DNA of 64,000 nt from Ornithodoros turicata (GCF_037126465.1 NC_088201.1:66486879-66550878), one strand, 5' to 3'; positions 13,801-23,469 are shown, counted from the stretch's first letter. Notes: generated by a model from the letters alone, not told the origin. A program made the numbers and translations.

Positions 13801-16261
13801 GCTTTGGCCGGACGGTATTAGTCGCAGACCGATTTTTCAGACTTGAAGAAGCCACAAAATGAGTCCGAATCATTGAGCGGTCCGAATTTTTAGACAAAGG
13901 CTTAATCCTACAATGTTTAAAAAGAACTGAATTTGCACTCACGGTGGCTCGAAATAACTTTCAACGCGAGTTCACTTTGCTGCGGCGACATGGAATAACG
14001 TATAGTGACAAATTTTTGCTAGCATAGCCTCGTTGTGATTCACTTCCATGAGCGTAGTCACGGCCGTAAGGATCGCCGCGGTTGACAGGGGCACAATGGC
14101 AACCGCTTTGTCGATGCCACTGTCGTTGGAACCTTCCAGCGGCAGATGATAGAGAACTTGTCCACGGACGTCGGCATCAGTTAGTTCTGGGCAGAATTGG
14201 GCATCGTTGTCCATGTCTGATTGTCTTCGTTTGGCGACATTCTCTCAGCTATACTGAAGTTTTGGAACGCATCTGAAAGGGAGACGAGAGACAGCGGACA
14301 CTGCAGAGGCAATGCACACGCTTCTAAGCTCCGCCTTTGTGCATGCCTGCGCTGAGCTTATGCGCCAAGTCAGCGCTCTTCCTTTCGTAAAGCGTTCCAA
14401 AATATTGAGTCCCGAAATGCACTGTAATGTGTCTGTTTTTTTCTCTTGGAAGACAAAAAGTTCTAAAAAATTGGTGGGCTCCGGGCGAAATGAGTACGAA
14501 AAACCAGACAGACAACATGGTCCGAAATATCGGAAGCAGAAATACATTGGCTCTATGGGGCGTTTGGCGGTGCCAAGAGTTTGTAAAAAAAATTGGAAAG
14601 TCAGAATTTTTGGTGTCTGGAATATCATTCGGCGACTGTAGTAGATGTGTTGTAACAGTACTTGACACAGCAATGTCACGGTGCCTCCTCACGTTGGGCC
14701 ATCCTCATTTGAGCATGTTTCTCATTAGTATCCTGTGCATTTCTGCTTAGGTGTCATCATCCTTTATGTCAGTAGTGTTAATTTAATCAAAATCACTGTC
14801 GTCTTCAGTGCCATCACAAAGTGCAAGTGAAATGCAGCGGAGGAACTTAAACCCCCACACATTTCTGGTGCTCACAGTGATGTTTGCCCTAATACGTCAG
14901 TTTGACTACACACTAGATCTGCTTCCTGCGCCAGCATGTTTCTTTAATAATGAGCGAGTGATACCCATGTATAGCTTCACGGAGTCATTGTGGTCTTTGA
15001 GACTGATCTACAGGTCTTCCTGCCCATTTTATTCCAGGTGCTGTTCGGTTTAATCAGAGTGCCATTTGAAATAATCCATGGCGTTTTTAAGCACTATAAC
15101 CGCATATTCACACGAGGGACATTAATGTAGAATATTCCAGTGGAAGGAAAAGTAAAAAAAAAACTGCTGAAAAAGGAACTGCTGATGTGACTGAAGTTCT
15201 GCCACGTCTTATGTTGAGCATTCACACGGCGCCAAGGTATTGGGAGTTAGAGCACGAGTACAGCGAACGACACCATTGGTGCTGTCGTCTGCTACAGAAT
15301 GCCTTCTGACTGAGCTGCAGGATATTCGCCGTGGGCAGAAGAGCACGAAAGGACATGACGAACATAGCAGACACCATTGGTCCTGTCATCTGCTACACAA
15401 TATTTTGTAACTGAGCTGCAGGATATTCCATGCAGTTAAAAGAGTGCCAGAAGACATGACGCACATAACAGACGCCACAGTTGGTCCTGTTGTCTGCTAC
15501 GGAATATCTTCTGACTCAGCTAGAGGTCATGTCTTTGTGTTTTTCGAGAATATCCTGTAGCCGAGTCATCAGATATTCCGTAGCAGACAACATGACGAAT
15601 GGTGTCGTCTGCTATACTTCCACTCCAACTCCCGATATCTTGGCGCCGTGCAAATGCTCAACGTAAGATGGAGCCGAACTTAAGTCCCGTCAGCAGATTT
15701 TTACTTTTTCTTCCACTACATGTCTGTAGAATATTTTGCAAGGATGTCCCTCATGTGAATACAGGGTTATGGTACTTAAAACACCATAGATTAATTCAGA
15801 TGGCACCTGGATTATTTCAGATGGCACCCGGATTAACTTGAATGGCGCTTGGATTATTTCAGTTGGCACCTGGATTAATTCAGATGGCACTTGGACTAAT
15901 ATGGGCGGGAAAACCTGTAGATGAACCTGGAATGGTTAATCATAAAGGGTTAACCATATATATTATTCGAAGGGGGAAGAAGAAAAGGGGGAAAGTCAGA
16001 TTAACCAGTGCATGCCCACCGGGTACATCCGAATTAGTGCACATTTGGCACCATAGCATGTAACCAATTTGCGCACTCGCTGAGACTGCGCAGCCAGCTC
16101 CAGTTGTTCGAATTTCTGAATTTGTTTGGAGTCACCAGTTTTCACCTACATGGTTCCCGACTGCTGTATTGCTTGCAGGTCGTTCCCCGAAACGGTCACC
16201 ACGGCAGTCACCGAAGCAGAGACGTGTGAAACGGGGCACAGGCTCATCTGGCGAGGAGTGA
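1772..16261 (+). CDS. SSR1: TRAP-alpha / SSR1 (translocon-associated protein subunit alpha), 5' partial
   Basis: Spliced from eight exons: 1772-1890, 3835-3925, 6049-6176, 7707-7838, 11532-11611, 13042-13120, 13224-13323 and 16179-16261. All introns are GT-AG and every junction is phase-compatible, giving 269 residues before a TGA stop. TRAP-alpha is a single-pass ER membrane glycoprotein of the Sec61-associated TRAP complex, which helps nascent chains enter the ER. In order, one sees an acidic lumenal N-terminus (EEEEDD and EEEDDEE runs), the conserved lumenal domain (VGFTNRGE, DASFRYP, RPFGL, DAVFNET, EDGLDGET-like VDEGLDGET), a membrane span at about residues 184-204 (FFLYVFLAACAVLLVVLG), and a basic cytosolic tail with VEMGT and DYDWLPKETL. 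The sequons N-Y-S and N-E-T match the two known in vertebrate SSR1. The signal-peptide exon is missing upstream. The identification is certain from the family pattern; expression is not tested. Confidence 0.96.
2240..2600. repeat. Dispersed GGTTTAACCCGA-type repeat
   Basis: Blocks such as GGGTTTAACCCGATTCTTCC, AAACCCGATTTTTACCC and ACCCGATTTTTTACTC recur within 300 bases. Degenerate versions occur near 10535-10580 and 16797-16890. The class is unknown and the ends are not defined. Confidence 0.45.
3008..3594. mobile_element. TA-flanked MITE with long terminal inverted repeats, copy 1
   Basis: The ends are CAGAGTTCACCAAGATAAA and its near-complement TTTATCTTGGCGAACCGTG, flanked by TA at 3006-3007 and 3595-3596. 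The inverted arms extend about 200 bases each and share blocks such as ATTATGCCCCA and AACATCTACTTTAGC. The 587-bp element resembles a second copy at 17706-18345. A TA duplication suggests Tc1/mariner-type mobilisation, which is inference. It sits in an SSR1 intron. Confidence 0.85.
3835..3925 (+). CDS. SSR1: SSR1 exon: acidic linker
   Basis: The acceptor TTCTAG precedes and the donor A|GTGAGT follows. It encodes 30 residues beginning EEEDDEEKP and ending with the DTYMLFVEPKTFKS strand, equivalent to DTTILFVKG in vertebrates. It leaves one base for the next codon. Confidence 0.95.
3926..6048 (+). other. SSR1 intron
   Basis: From GTGAGT to ATACAG. It holds the TA-flanked MITE at 4508-5037. 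Nothing else was recognised in the 3926-4505 and 5040-6048 parts. Confidence 0.8.
4508..5037. mobile_element. pogo/Tigger-like MITE
   Basis: The left end CAGTAGAATCTCGATGATAC and right end TATTATCGAGATTCTGC are inverted complements with few mismatches, flanked by TA at 4506-4507 and 5038-5039. The 530-bp interior has no transposase. TIRs beginning CAGTAGAA with a TA TSD are typical of pogo/Tigger-derived elements; the class is inferred. Confidence 0.8.
6049..6176 (+). CDS. SSR1: SSR1 exon: lumenal domain start
   Basis: The acceptor ATACAG precedes and the donor AAT|GTAAGT follows. It encodes VRFLVGFTNRGE and DASFRYPMDFSFYIQN, the most conserved stretch of the family. The last Asn begins a sequon completed by the next exon (N-Y-S). 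Confidence 0.97.
6177..7706 (+). other. SSR1 intron, no recognised element
   Basis: From GTAAGT to ATGCAG. There is a poly(A) run of about 20 at 6362-6379. Reading frames here are short and show no family signature. Confidence 0.7.
7707..7838 (+). CDS. SSR1: SSR1 exon: lumenal domain middle
   Basis: The acceptor GCATGCAG precedes and the donor GCT|GTAAGT follows. It encodes 44 residues in phase 0 including QQATLFYSF and RPFGLSVNLMYRD, matching the vertebrate QATFEYSF and RPFGLVINLNYKD segments. Confidence 0.97.
8435..9028 (+). pseudogene. Unidentified open frame within SSR1 intron
   Basis: An open frame of 197 codons lies in an SSR1 intron, with no splice or regulatory support. Its start has closely spaced cysteines (CYVCGC) followed by VTFYDI, which loosely recalls a THAP-type zinc finger, but the spacing is not a good match. 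The likeliest source is a decayed transposon gene. It is listed because of its length; no function is claimed. Confidence 0.2.
9584..10239 (-). mobile_element. Transposon fragment with BED/CGGBP1-like finger
   Basis: At 9583-9605 the sequence ACAGTAGAACCTCGTTAATT has the look of a pogo/Tigger terminus preceded by TA, but no matching far end was found. On the - strand, 10239-9946 encodes a 97-residue frame with MGRPKKSA, an F-x-C-x-x-C pair (LVCKYCC) and a downstream CQHALLLL, resembling the BED-like finger of CGGBP1 and Charlie-type hAT proteins. The two parts may belong to different elements. Confidence 0.4.
11532..11611 (+). CDS. SSR1: SSR1 exon: lumenal domain end
   Basis: The acceptor TTCTAG precedes and the donor AC|GTAAGT follows. 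It encodes YLDAVFNETVEIVEVDEGLDGE, matching the human segment around FQDAVFNQTV and DGLDGET, including the second N-glycosylation sequon. Two bases of a Thr codon are carried to the next exon. Confidence 0.97.
11612..13041 (+). other. SSR1 intron carrying a hAT-like element
   Basis: From GTAAGT to TTCCAG. Most of it is the element at 11674-12520; the remaining 520 bases show nothing recognisable. Confidence 0.85.
11674..12520. mobile_element. hAT-like non-autonomous element with 8-bp TSD
   Basis: The termini CAGTGTTGTAC and GTACAACACTG are perfect 11-bp inverted repeats. The flanking octamer GTATTTAT occurs on both sides (11666-11673 and 12521-12528), the duplication length of hAT transposons. 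Both subterminal regions are packed with GATACTTTTT/AAAAAGTATC-type motifs. No transposase remains in the 847 bp. Confidence 0.93.
13042..13120 (+). CDS. SSR1: SSR1 exon: transmembrane segment
   Basis: The acceptor TTCCAG precedes and the donor GGG|GTATGA follows. After completing a Thr codon it encodes FFLYVFLAACAVLLVVLGQQ, the single membrane span, followed by FMSSLG at the cytosolic edge. Confidence 0.97.
13224..13323 (+). CDS. SSR1: SSR1 exon: cytosolic tail, proximal
   Basis: The intron of only 103 bases ends in CTTTTAG before AAAAAG. The exon encodes KKKPAASKQ followed by KVEMGTQ and DVDYDWLPKETLEL, matching the vertebrate KVEMGT and WIPQETL block. The donor is CTCA|GTAAGT. Read-through would give Ser-Lys-stop, so a short intron-retained form is possible in principle. 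Confidence 0.96.
13650..14660 (-). pseudogene. Decayed transposase-like fragment (possibly Tigger/CENP-B type)
   Basis: On the - strand, 14214-13972 is open and encodes an acidic segment (MDNDAQFCPELTDADVRGQV) of the kind found near the C-terminus of tick Tigger-like transposases. Flanking - strand frames at 13942-13655 and 14692-14324 are short and shifted. The family call rests on overall resemblance and is weak. Confidence 0.3.
15080..15782. mobile_element. Large inverted-repeat element with TATTCACACGAGGGACAT termini
   Basis: The left arm from about 15080 (TTTTTAAGCACTATAACC, then ATTCACACGAGGGACAT) is mirrored near 15755-15782. The arms also share GAGCATTCACACGGCGCCAA / TTGGCGCCGTGCAAATGCTC and repeated GTCTGCTACGGAATAT blocks. 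Exact ends and TSD could not be fixed. The structure resembles the element at 46765-47205. Confidence 0.7.
15795..15898. repeat. Short tandem repeat, GGCACCTGGATTA unit
   Basis: Five to six degenerate copies of a roughly 20-bp unit (TTCAGATGGCACCTGGATTA, with variants GGCGCTTGG and GGCACTTGG) run in direct orientation. Confidence 0.75.
16179..16261 (+). CDS. SSR1: SSR1 terminal exon: basic SP-rich tail
   Basis: The acceptor GCTTGCAG precedes 16179. The first two bases complete a Ser codon begun 2.9 kb upstream. It encodes RSPKRSPRQSPKQRRVKR and GTGSSGEE, then TGA, equivalent to the vertebrate end SPRRLPRKRAQKR...GSDE. Three Ser-Pro steps are present. The exon is short, yet the phase and family match make it secure. 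Confidence 0.95.
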
Positions 16262-16469
16262 GAAGGGAAAGTGTGCTACTTCCGGCCTCCCCTGGGTTTG
16301 CACTACACCTGCGGAGTCCATTGGCTCTCGTCAAAGTGACTTGGGGAACGAGAAAGGCAACCGTGTTTCTGATCAATGCCAGTGTGTGTTGTGCGAAGGC
16401 AAGGGTGGAAGGAAGTGTGTGGGTGTGACTCTTTTGTAATGTGGAGCCAGCACACATGACAGGCTGGCC

Positions 16470-16475
16470 AATAAA
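16470..16475 (+). terminator. SSR1 polyadenylation signal AATAAA
   Basis: A canonical AATAAA lies 209 bases after the stop codon, followed by a T-rich stretch at 16490-16496. This gives a 3' UTR of about 230 bases if used. Confidence 0.7.
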
Positions 16476-17019
16476 CAGTGCCAGCCCTTTTTCTAAGATG
16501 CTGATTAAGTAAGAATTTATTGAAATGCACGCCCTGAACGAGTGCCCTTGGCATAACGTGCATGCTAGAGCCGATAATGGGACAAGTTTGTCCATTCCTT
16601 GATATTATCCTCTCCGTTGGCATTAAACCTATCATGCGCCACCCAATTGGTCGAAATGCAAGCCAAGTGGCGGTGGTCTGGGACGATTTCAAATTGGTAG
16701 CTCTGCCTCAAGATGTCAGCGGCCTTTGCATCACCTGTCGTGTAAAGTTAAGTGACAGGGCTCCTCCCAGGCCCAATGCTCCTCATAAATATGGTCTGAG
16801 ATTTTCAGGTTTTACCCCATTCTTCTCCAAATTTACTCCCGAATCGCACATTTAACCAGTCGGGGAAAACCAGATTTCTCCCTGAACCAGGGGTCCTTCT
16901 GTCGCAAAGCTGTCTGCTGCAGCCGTGAGGGCGAAATGCATGGGACATTTCCCCACTTTTCCCCCACGTTTCACTTGAGGTGTACAGGGAATATGAAAGG
17001 GAAACACGGTCAGAGGGAA

Positions 17020-17455
17020 TTTTCGACAACTAGAGCAAGCGCGCTCATGTTTGAGGCAAGGACAAGGATCTTGCGAACGAAAACTCATGTCTCAAAATAT
17101 ACAGATGCCTCGGATAAAACATGCGGTATATGTGGACAAGAAGAGGAGACTGCGGAGCATGTCATATTGGCACGCAAAGGTATTCAGCTGATGTAGGGTG
17201 ATGTGACCTTATGGGAAGCACTGGGTTTCCAAAACGATAGGGGCGAAGTTAACTTCAAAACAGTACAAAATACAAAGGACTGACTAAATGATCGGTGGCA
17301 TAGGAATAATGTAGTTTCCAATGGAAACACTGGCAACGTGAATAATTCTGATCTGAAGTAATTTCAAACTCAGTAATGTGGCTAGGTGGCGCAATCTACC
17401 GCCTGCTCCAAAGGGAAAAGCCACAACATCCATTACATCCATCCATCCATCTATC
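17020..17455 (+). mobile_element. LINE 3' end with zinc-knuckle remnant
   Basis: The + frame near 17125-17190 encodes TCGICGQEEETAEHVIL, the C-x-x-C-x(n)-H-x(n) motif found at the C-terminus of arthropod LINE ORF2 proteins, soon interrupted by a stop. The fragment ends in (CATC)n at about 17430-17450, as expected for a LINE 3' tail. It is 5' truncated. Confidence 0.6.
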
Positions 17456-17705
17456 TTCCCCAGCGTCGTTCCGTTTCGTGCATGCCGTGGCCTTCTACGC
17501 ACGGCGTAGAAACGTGCGTGGCTTCCGGCAGTTCCGTGTCTACACCTAGTCTACACCTAGCGCCAAGCAGCTTGGGTCAGGAGCCAAAGTAAGAAGAATT
17601 GCCGATGAATCGCCGAACGTAATTGACGCTCCCGTCTACTTCGATGCGGAAACAAACGTTTCTCACGTGAAGACTTGTACCAGCGTCAGGTTAAGTGAAG
17701 TAGTA

Positions 17706-18345
17706 CAGGGTTCACCAAGATAAACTTCGGGGTTTGTAACGAAGATAAAACAAATAAGAACAGTGTCAGGAAGCTAAAGTAGATGTTAGAGGACGTATTA
17801 TGCCCCAAAATTGTATTTCGATACTGCCATTTGGTCCGTTCCTCTGCAGATAAATCATGAAAATTAGAAAACCGCCGCTGCCTAGTCGGCTATACCTATG
17901 TTTCAGCTCCTTTCCGGCAGATGGCGAAACGGTCGAACGCGGCATTGCAGACGACATCGAAATCTGAACAAGTGGAACTGAATGCAGAATCGTAAACCCG
18001 AGACGAGGACGTCCCTACCTCGTCTCGGGTTTTCAAGTCATGGATCGTCACCACCAGCTTGCTTGCTACCTAACTTTCCTTTCGTTAGCAGAATCGTACT
18101 CTGCAACGCCGTGTTCGACCGTTTCGGCATCTGGCGAAAGAAGCTGAAACACAGGTATGGCCGTTTAGGCAGCGGCGATTTTTTAATTTTCACGATTTAT
18201 CCGCAGAGAAACAGACCAAGCGGCATTATCGACATAAAATTTTGGGGCATAAATACGTCTTCTAACATCTACTTTGGCTTTCCGACACTGTTCTAATTTG
18301 TTTTATCTTCATTACAAACCCCGAAGTTTATCTTGGCGAACCCTG
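17706..18345. mobile_element. TA-flanked MITE with long terminal inverted repeats, copy 2
   Basis: The ends CAGGGTTCACCAAGATAAAC and TTTATCTTGGCGAACCCTG are flanked by TA at 17704-17705 and 18346-18347. The internal layout matches copy 1 at 3008-3594, with an extra segment near 17990-18085 that includes a small hairpin (CCCGAGACGAGG...CCTCGTCTCGGG). Confidence 0.87.
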
Positions 18346-18556
18346 TACTTTAATCCATGTGCAGGTTTGCATTACCATGCAGATTTGAATTACCATTCCA
18401 TTCAATGCAGGTTTGAATTGCCATAGACCTTTTAACACAGTCCTCATTTTGTTGCAGACAGTGTTATTACTTAGTTTGGAAGGTTTTTTTTTTTTTTACA
18501 TTTCTGTTATGTATAACAATATATAACATGCGTTATGTTGAGAGCGCAAATGCATA

Positions 18557-18919
18557 TTATCTAGCTCTAAATTGACTGAGCTTTGTGTCGAAAGCTTTTG
18601 CAAGGACAACATAAAAACCAATATCATGTGAGGCTCCGCACCTTTTGAGATAGACGACTTCGTAATAGACTTCTACACGAGAAACGTCATCGTGACGTTC
18701 GTAGACAGACTGAATCCGAAACAAACCTGAAGGGGAGGGCATGGTTCCACAAATGGGCACTTGTTCGTTGCCTCCTATTGAAAGAAAAGCAGGACCGAAG
18801 GTCGCGTCTCTTTCAGGGATCATCGTAATCCCCTGAAGACCGTGACAAACGGGGAGAGGTCTATAGACTTCTCCCTTTTTAAAAACAAATGACATCATAG
18901 TGTTCGACAGCGCCACCAA
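18557..18919 (-). CDS. Orphan ORF, unknown function
   Basis: An uninterrupted 120-codon frame starts at ATG 18919 and ends with TAA at 18557. No signal peptide, membrane segment or known motif was recognised. Codon use looks coding-like. The surroundings are repeats: a MITE 200 bases to one side and a hAT 280 bases to the other. It may be a surviving piece of a transposon gene or an exon; no splice sites were assigned. Confidence 0.3.
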   Translation of the reverse strand: MVALSNTMMSFVFKKGEVYRPLPVCHGLQGITMIPERDATFGPAFLSIGGNEQVPICGTMPSPSGLFRIQSVYERHDDVSRVEVYYEVVYLKRCGASHDIGFYVVLAKAFDTKLSQFRAR

Positions 18920-19200
18920 TTTGGTAGAGTGTAACTACGCTCGAAGCTAGGGGCGAACAAGGTCGTGCCCTAGGGGATTTTGAGGGGATTGGTGCCCCCT
19001 TTCCCTTTTTTTAAATAAAAAGCATATATCCCCAAAATGTTGTCAGTTGTTTTTGACAAAAAAAAGTCAGTTGTGGGCACGTGTTCCTAAAGTCCTCAAA
19101 ATAGATTTCTGAACATATACGCAGAGGTATTAAGATTTTTCACGGTGTCACAGCTTACTAAAAACATAAGAATGAATGGATGCAGAAATCGTCTGCTTTT

Positions 19201-21316
19201 CATAGCTGGGCGGCCTCACTAATGAGGACCCTCATGAGGACGCCTCACCCTCACCTCACGACGATGAGGTGAGGGTGAGTGAGGCCATACCACGCTGAAT
19301 GTTCCTAATGAGGATAGTCGTGAGGCATTGTCCCTCATGAGGCCAGTCGTCTTGAGGCCAATACGTGAGGGTACAACGTATTCCGTGAGGAGCTTCGCAG
19401 ATGAGGCCTTTTGTGAGGAACCTCACGGATGAAGCCATGATGCCTTTTGTGAGGAACCTCGCGGATGAGGCCATGAGGCCTTTCGTGAGGGACCTCACGA
19501 ATGAGGTCATGGGTCCATTCGTCAAGAGCCTCACGGATGGAGGAGGAGCTAACGTATCTCCCCGCTTGGAGAAGGTGTGGCGGAGATGACGTCACTCTGT
19601 GCGAAGGGCCAATGGAAATTCGAAGATCTTCGAGGATCGGCATGTTCCGTTCTTAGGTTTCTTTCCTCCATATATGAAGGCTTCCATGAAGAACCTCACA
19701 GGTGAGTGCGTGCGACTTTTTCATGAGGGACCTTACAGATAAGTCATGGCTCTGTTAGGCGGTCACGTTAAGTTGTTGCATAATGTACAACCCCAATACT
19801 AGGGAACACGATTTTGTGGTTTTGGGGGGGGGGGTACCTCTCGTGGATTCCTTTTTCTGCCGGTTAACTGGTATAGCAGCGTCGTTTTGAGAGGCCCTGT
19901 ACTGCGTTTTTAAAAGAGCGTGCAACTGTTTCCCCCCGTTAATTTGGAATGATTGCAAGTGGACACATGCGTGCTATGTCGTGCCAAAGGTGCCATGTGA
20001 GGTATTTTTGTATTTTCTTTACAAACAAATGTTACCGCTGCTGGGAATGTAACGAGGCTTTCTTTTTAGTTTGACGCCTCTTGTTCATTAACAGCATAAA
20101 GCTCAATATAAAGCAGCCTTTACCGGGTTCTCCAAAGTCTGTGCGGCAGCAATATACTGAAGAAAGTACTAAGGAAGGAACGAACAAAGCAGAACAAACA
20201 AAACATTCAAAAACTCACGGAAGACAGTCAAAGCAGTGGCATGTCGTGATCGAAGATGAGGCGAAAGCGCGGATTTAAATGCGGAGGACAGAGATGGACT
20301 GATGGGAGAGAATTGTGGTCTATTTCACTCATGGCAGTCTTCCAATTTGAGTTCTCAGTGAGCATACCTTGACGTAAAGCCCAAACAATAAGCTATACCG
20401 ACGTCATGATAACTCTTTATTTTCACACGTTGATAAGTTGCCTCTTGTTTGTCATTGGCGGTCCACCAGAAGTACAAAGAGTTCGTTTTATCTGGGATTT
20501 GTTGAACGAACAGGTTCCCCGACAAGTATAAGCTGCTCGGTTGCCTCTGGTTTGAATGATGACCTTCGTGCGCGTTGCAACGAGCCAGCAATGGAAAAAA
20601 GTCTTTCAGCTGACCCTGATGTAGCTGTCATGCCAGAACACACAGCTGCAAGCTTCGCAAGCTGTGGGTAAATGCAAGAATTTGTCTTCCAAAATGGAAG
20701 TGGTTCATCTACGCTGCATGGGGCTCGCAAGTATCTGTCTAACTCCGTGTCGTTCGGCGCAGATGAAGCTGGGCACACCGTGTCCAGCAGGCTGTACATA
20801 TCACCTTGGGCTGCCTCCTAGGGACTTGAAGGCACGAGGGTATTCACGAGTCGAGGGCTCGTGAGGCCATGAAGGTCCTCATGAGGTGAGGGCACGTGAG
20901 GATGAGGACTCGTGAGGCCATGTGGGTCCTCATTAGGCGAAAGTACGTGAGGCACCGTGAGGACATGAGGGCCTTCATGAGGGGAGGGCACATGAGGATG
21001 AGGACTCCTGAGGCCATAGGGCCCTCATGAGGTGAGGACACGTGAGGATGAGGACCCTCATGAGGCGAAGATACGTGAGGCCATGAGGGTTGTGAATAGC
21101 CTCATGAGGTGAAGGCGTGTGAGGATGGTGATGCCCTTCGGGATCCCGATGCCCTGAGATGAGGTTTGTGACGGCAAAATTTAAAATGGAATGTTAGGGT
21201 GAGGGCGACTGAGGTTAAGTTACTGGTGAGAAAAATTTGGTGAGGGTGAGTGAGACCGATAAAGTCTGCTTCGTAAGGTGAGGATGAGTGAGGCCGCAGG
21301 AAAATGCCCACCTATG
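19201..21316. mobile_element. Internally deleted hAT element with CCTCA-rich subterminal arrays
   Basis: The octamer CTGCTTTT is duplicated exactly at 19193-19200 and 21317-21324. The element begins CATAGCTGGGC and ends GCCCACCTATG, an inverted pair with one mismatch. Both flanks (19215-19545 and 20850-21300) are arrays of CCTCATGAGG/GTGAGG motifs, plausible transposase-binding sites. A hAT C-terminal domain remnant is at 20488-20799. Length is 2116 bp. TSD size, TIRs and protein remnant agree on the class. Confidence 0.95.
20488..20799 (-). pseudogene. hAT transposase C-terminal dimerisation domain, remnant
   Basis: The 103-codon frame encodes the hAT dimerisation region: TELDRYLRAP, then LPFWKTN, YPQLAKLAAVC, and the hallmark SGSAERLFSIAG followed by RARRSSFKPE and a hydrophobic L-I-L end. 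In hATs this region mediates multimerisation. The N-terminal BED finger and the catalytic DDE core are absent, so the product cannot transpose alone. It lies inside the TSD-bounded element 19201-21316 and is clearly its own remnant. Confidence 0.9.
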
Positions 21317-22077
21317 CTGCTTTTGCGCGCGATAGTGCACTGCCGTGAGCACACGACTTTCAGAAGTGACTTGGGACCGCGGGAACTCTCGTATATTTTC
21401 TTTCAGTTCTCAAGCGAAAGAGGCGTATCCTAAGTGGCGTACTTGCTGGTTTACAACAAATGTGTTATTCCGCAGAGACAAGTAAAAAGCCGCAGGCCAA
21501 CCCCACATACAAATCTGAAGCTGTCCGTCTTTGACGGTCGCTGGCTCCGACCAAAAATATATTACACCCCCGTTGCACACTGATCATGTTTCGAAATGAA
21601 GTGTCGCTGACGGCGTACATAGAGAAGGAGTGCGTGTTTATTAAAAAAAAAGAAAAGAAAAAAAACGCATTCAATGCATTCAATACTCGCGGAAAGAAAA
21701 CACGTGACTTAGCTTCCACCTATCCGATTATGCGCCGCAGTCGATGCACGGACTACATCCTTGGCTCGCGGAGGTATACGTCTGAGCGCCCCATTTCGAG
21801 AGCAAAGGGGAGCTTATGGGAGTAACTCAACTATAAACTCAACCAACGGCAGATACAGAAGACCTGCTTATTTGCTCCTCTCTCTCTTTGGCTACGCGGA
21901 CATATAAAGTCAGAATTCGTCTGCTACTGCGTGTCGCCGTTCTGCGAATTCAAGAACACGTATATGATTGCAGCTAAGTTGGAACCTGTAGACCTGAATC
22001 GGTAGACAAAAAGTGCAACATGCTTTCCAGAAAATCAGTATTGAGAAAGATATGGGACTGTTTTGCTCTTTACTTTA

Positions 22078-22717
22078 AAGGGGCACTAAAATGCAAAATC
22101 AAGTTCACTTCAAATTACGCTACACGCTATGTTAATTTTGTACTTGTTGTCATAATTCAAAACTTTGATTCCATTATGAAGCTACAATCAGAATTATACC
22201 GGACTCTTTCTTGCTTCGGCTGTGAGCAGTGAACAACGCTTCAGCTCGTGCATCGGAGTTTTTAGTCCATGCTGCGCGTGCCACGTCAGCCATGTCATGA
22301 AGCAGTCCCGGCGAAAAACATAGGGCTCGTTGTGAAGCGGACGGGCGTCGCTGTCCGAAGGACGTGAAGATAAATGTTGATGTTGTCAGCGGAACATCTC
22401 GAGAATTCAGTGGATCTGTATTGAAAAATACAGCAGTGCGCATCATGCCGCGCATGTACGGAACACTGCGATGGGACCCGTTCCAAATCCACAGGTCCAC
22501 GATAGGTATGCGCGCGCTTCTCCTGCTATCTCATTGGATGCCGCAGTCTTTTTCACCTGGGGATCCCATGCGGTGCCGCGCAAGACGGCTCTGTTTTCAT
22601 TGTGTTTTTCTTCTAAACGGCAGCGTTGGGTGAACTAGGTAATTTTGTTTGAATTGTGCTAATTGAAACACGGACTTTCATTTGAGAGCAAGTTGTTTTT
22701 GCATTTTAGTGCCCCTT
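22078..22717. mobile_element. TA-flanked MITE, AAGGGGCACT family, intact copy
   Basis: The termini AAGGGGCACTAAAATGCAAAA and TTTTGCATTTTAGTGCCCCTT are inverted repeats flanked by TA at 22076-22077 and 22718-22719; a TTAA reading is also possible. A second copy at 41903-43690 shares the interior and carries nested insertions. At 22536-22545 this copy has the uninterrupted site CTCATTGGAT. Confidence 0.9.
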
Positions 22718-23469
22718 TAAAAATTTCTCATTTAGTACGCGGAGACGTTCAATCACTACTCGCAGACGACGGTTGCTCGTCACCATGGCTACGACCGCTG
22801 AAAGCAAGTTCGTGATTGGCTACCGCCGTTGAAAACACGATCCCGATTGACTGACTCTTCGTTGTTACGTCACGTCGACGAATGAGCAGGCTTTCTGTAT
22901 CTAGGTGGTGTTGACTCAACCCACGATCCTCCTGCAAGTTACAACTGCCAATGGGCGACTTACCCGCAGGCCGATGTCAGGCGTGACGTTGCATGAGAGT
23001 GAAGCGCAGGTACCGTAGTCTGCTATTACGGCATGTTTCGACAAAATCTTCGAAAACGACTTCGTTATTCTGAATGGAACTTTGACGATTGTATGTCTAC
23101 AGTATTCGTGAATATAGTTTTGGCTAAATTTCGGAATCGCCCCGGCCGGCTGTACGAGACAATCCCTTTCAGATGGAGTAACTTGAGTAAGTTACGTACA
23201 AGTATTATCTTTCTTCAACTGGAGTCTTCCTTGGGTGACCGAGTACAAATGAGTCGCAAAGTGGTAGTCGTGTTTACCCTTCAAGCAGCATGGAAGGGCT
23301 CGAAACAAATGTGTCAGGAGGAGTAGAAATTGGGACTCCCTATGGGACACATTCGGACAAAACGTACGAGTGTATTGCACAAGCCGGGTACGAAAGAGAG
23401 CTTTCAAATCTCGCTAGTCAGAAAAGCTCTTTCCCGCGACGTCACGTCAGTCGTCGAATAGTGAGGCGC

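Larger units (their letters stand above)
13324..16178 (+). other. Last SSR1 intron
   Basis: From GTAAGT to GCTTGCAG. It contains transposase-like debris at about 13650-14660 and a large inverted-repeat element at about 15080-15782, followed by direct repeats of CAGATGGCACCTGGATTA-like units at 15795-15895. Confidence 0.8.

Noticed and set aside
14812..14880. Alternative SSR1 last exon after CTTCAG at 14803-14808
   Set aside because: The phase fits, but the peptide (MPSQSASEMQRRN) does not match the family tail, whereas 16179-16261 matches it clearly.
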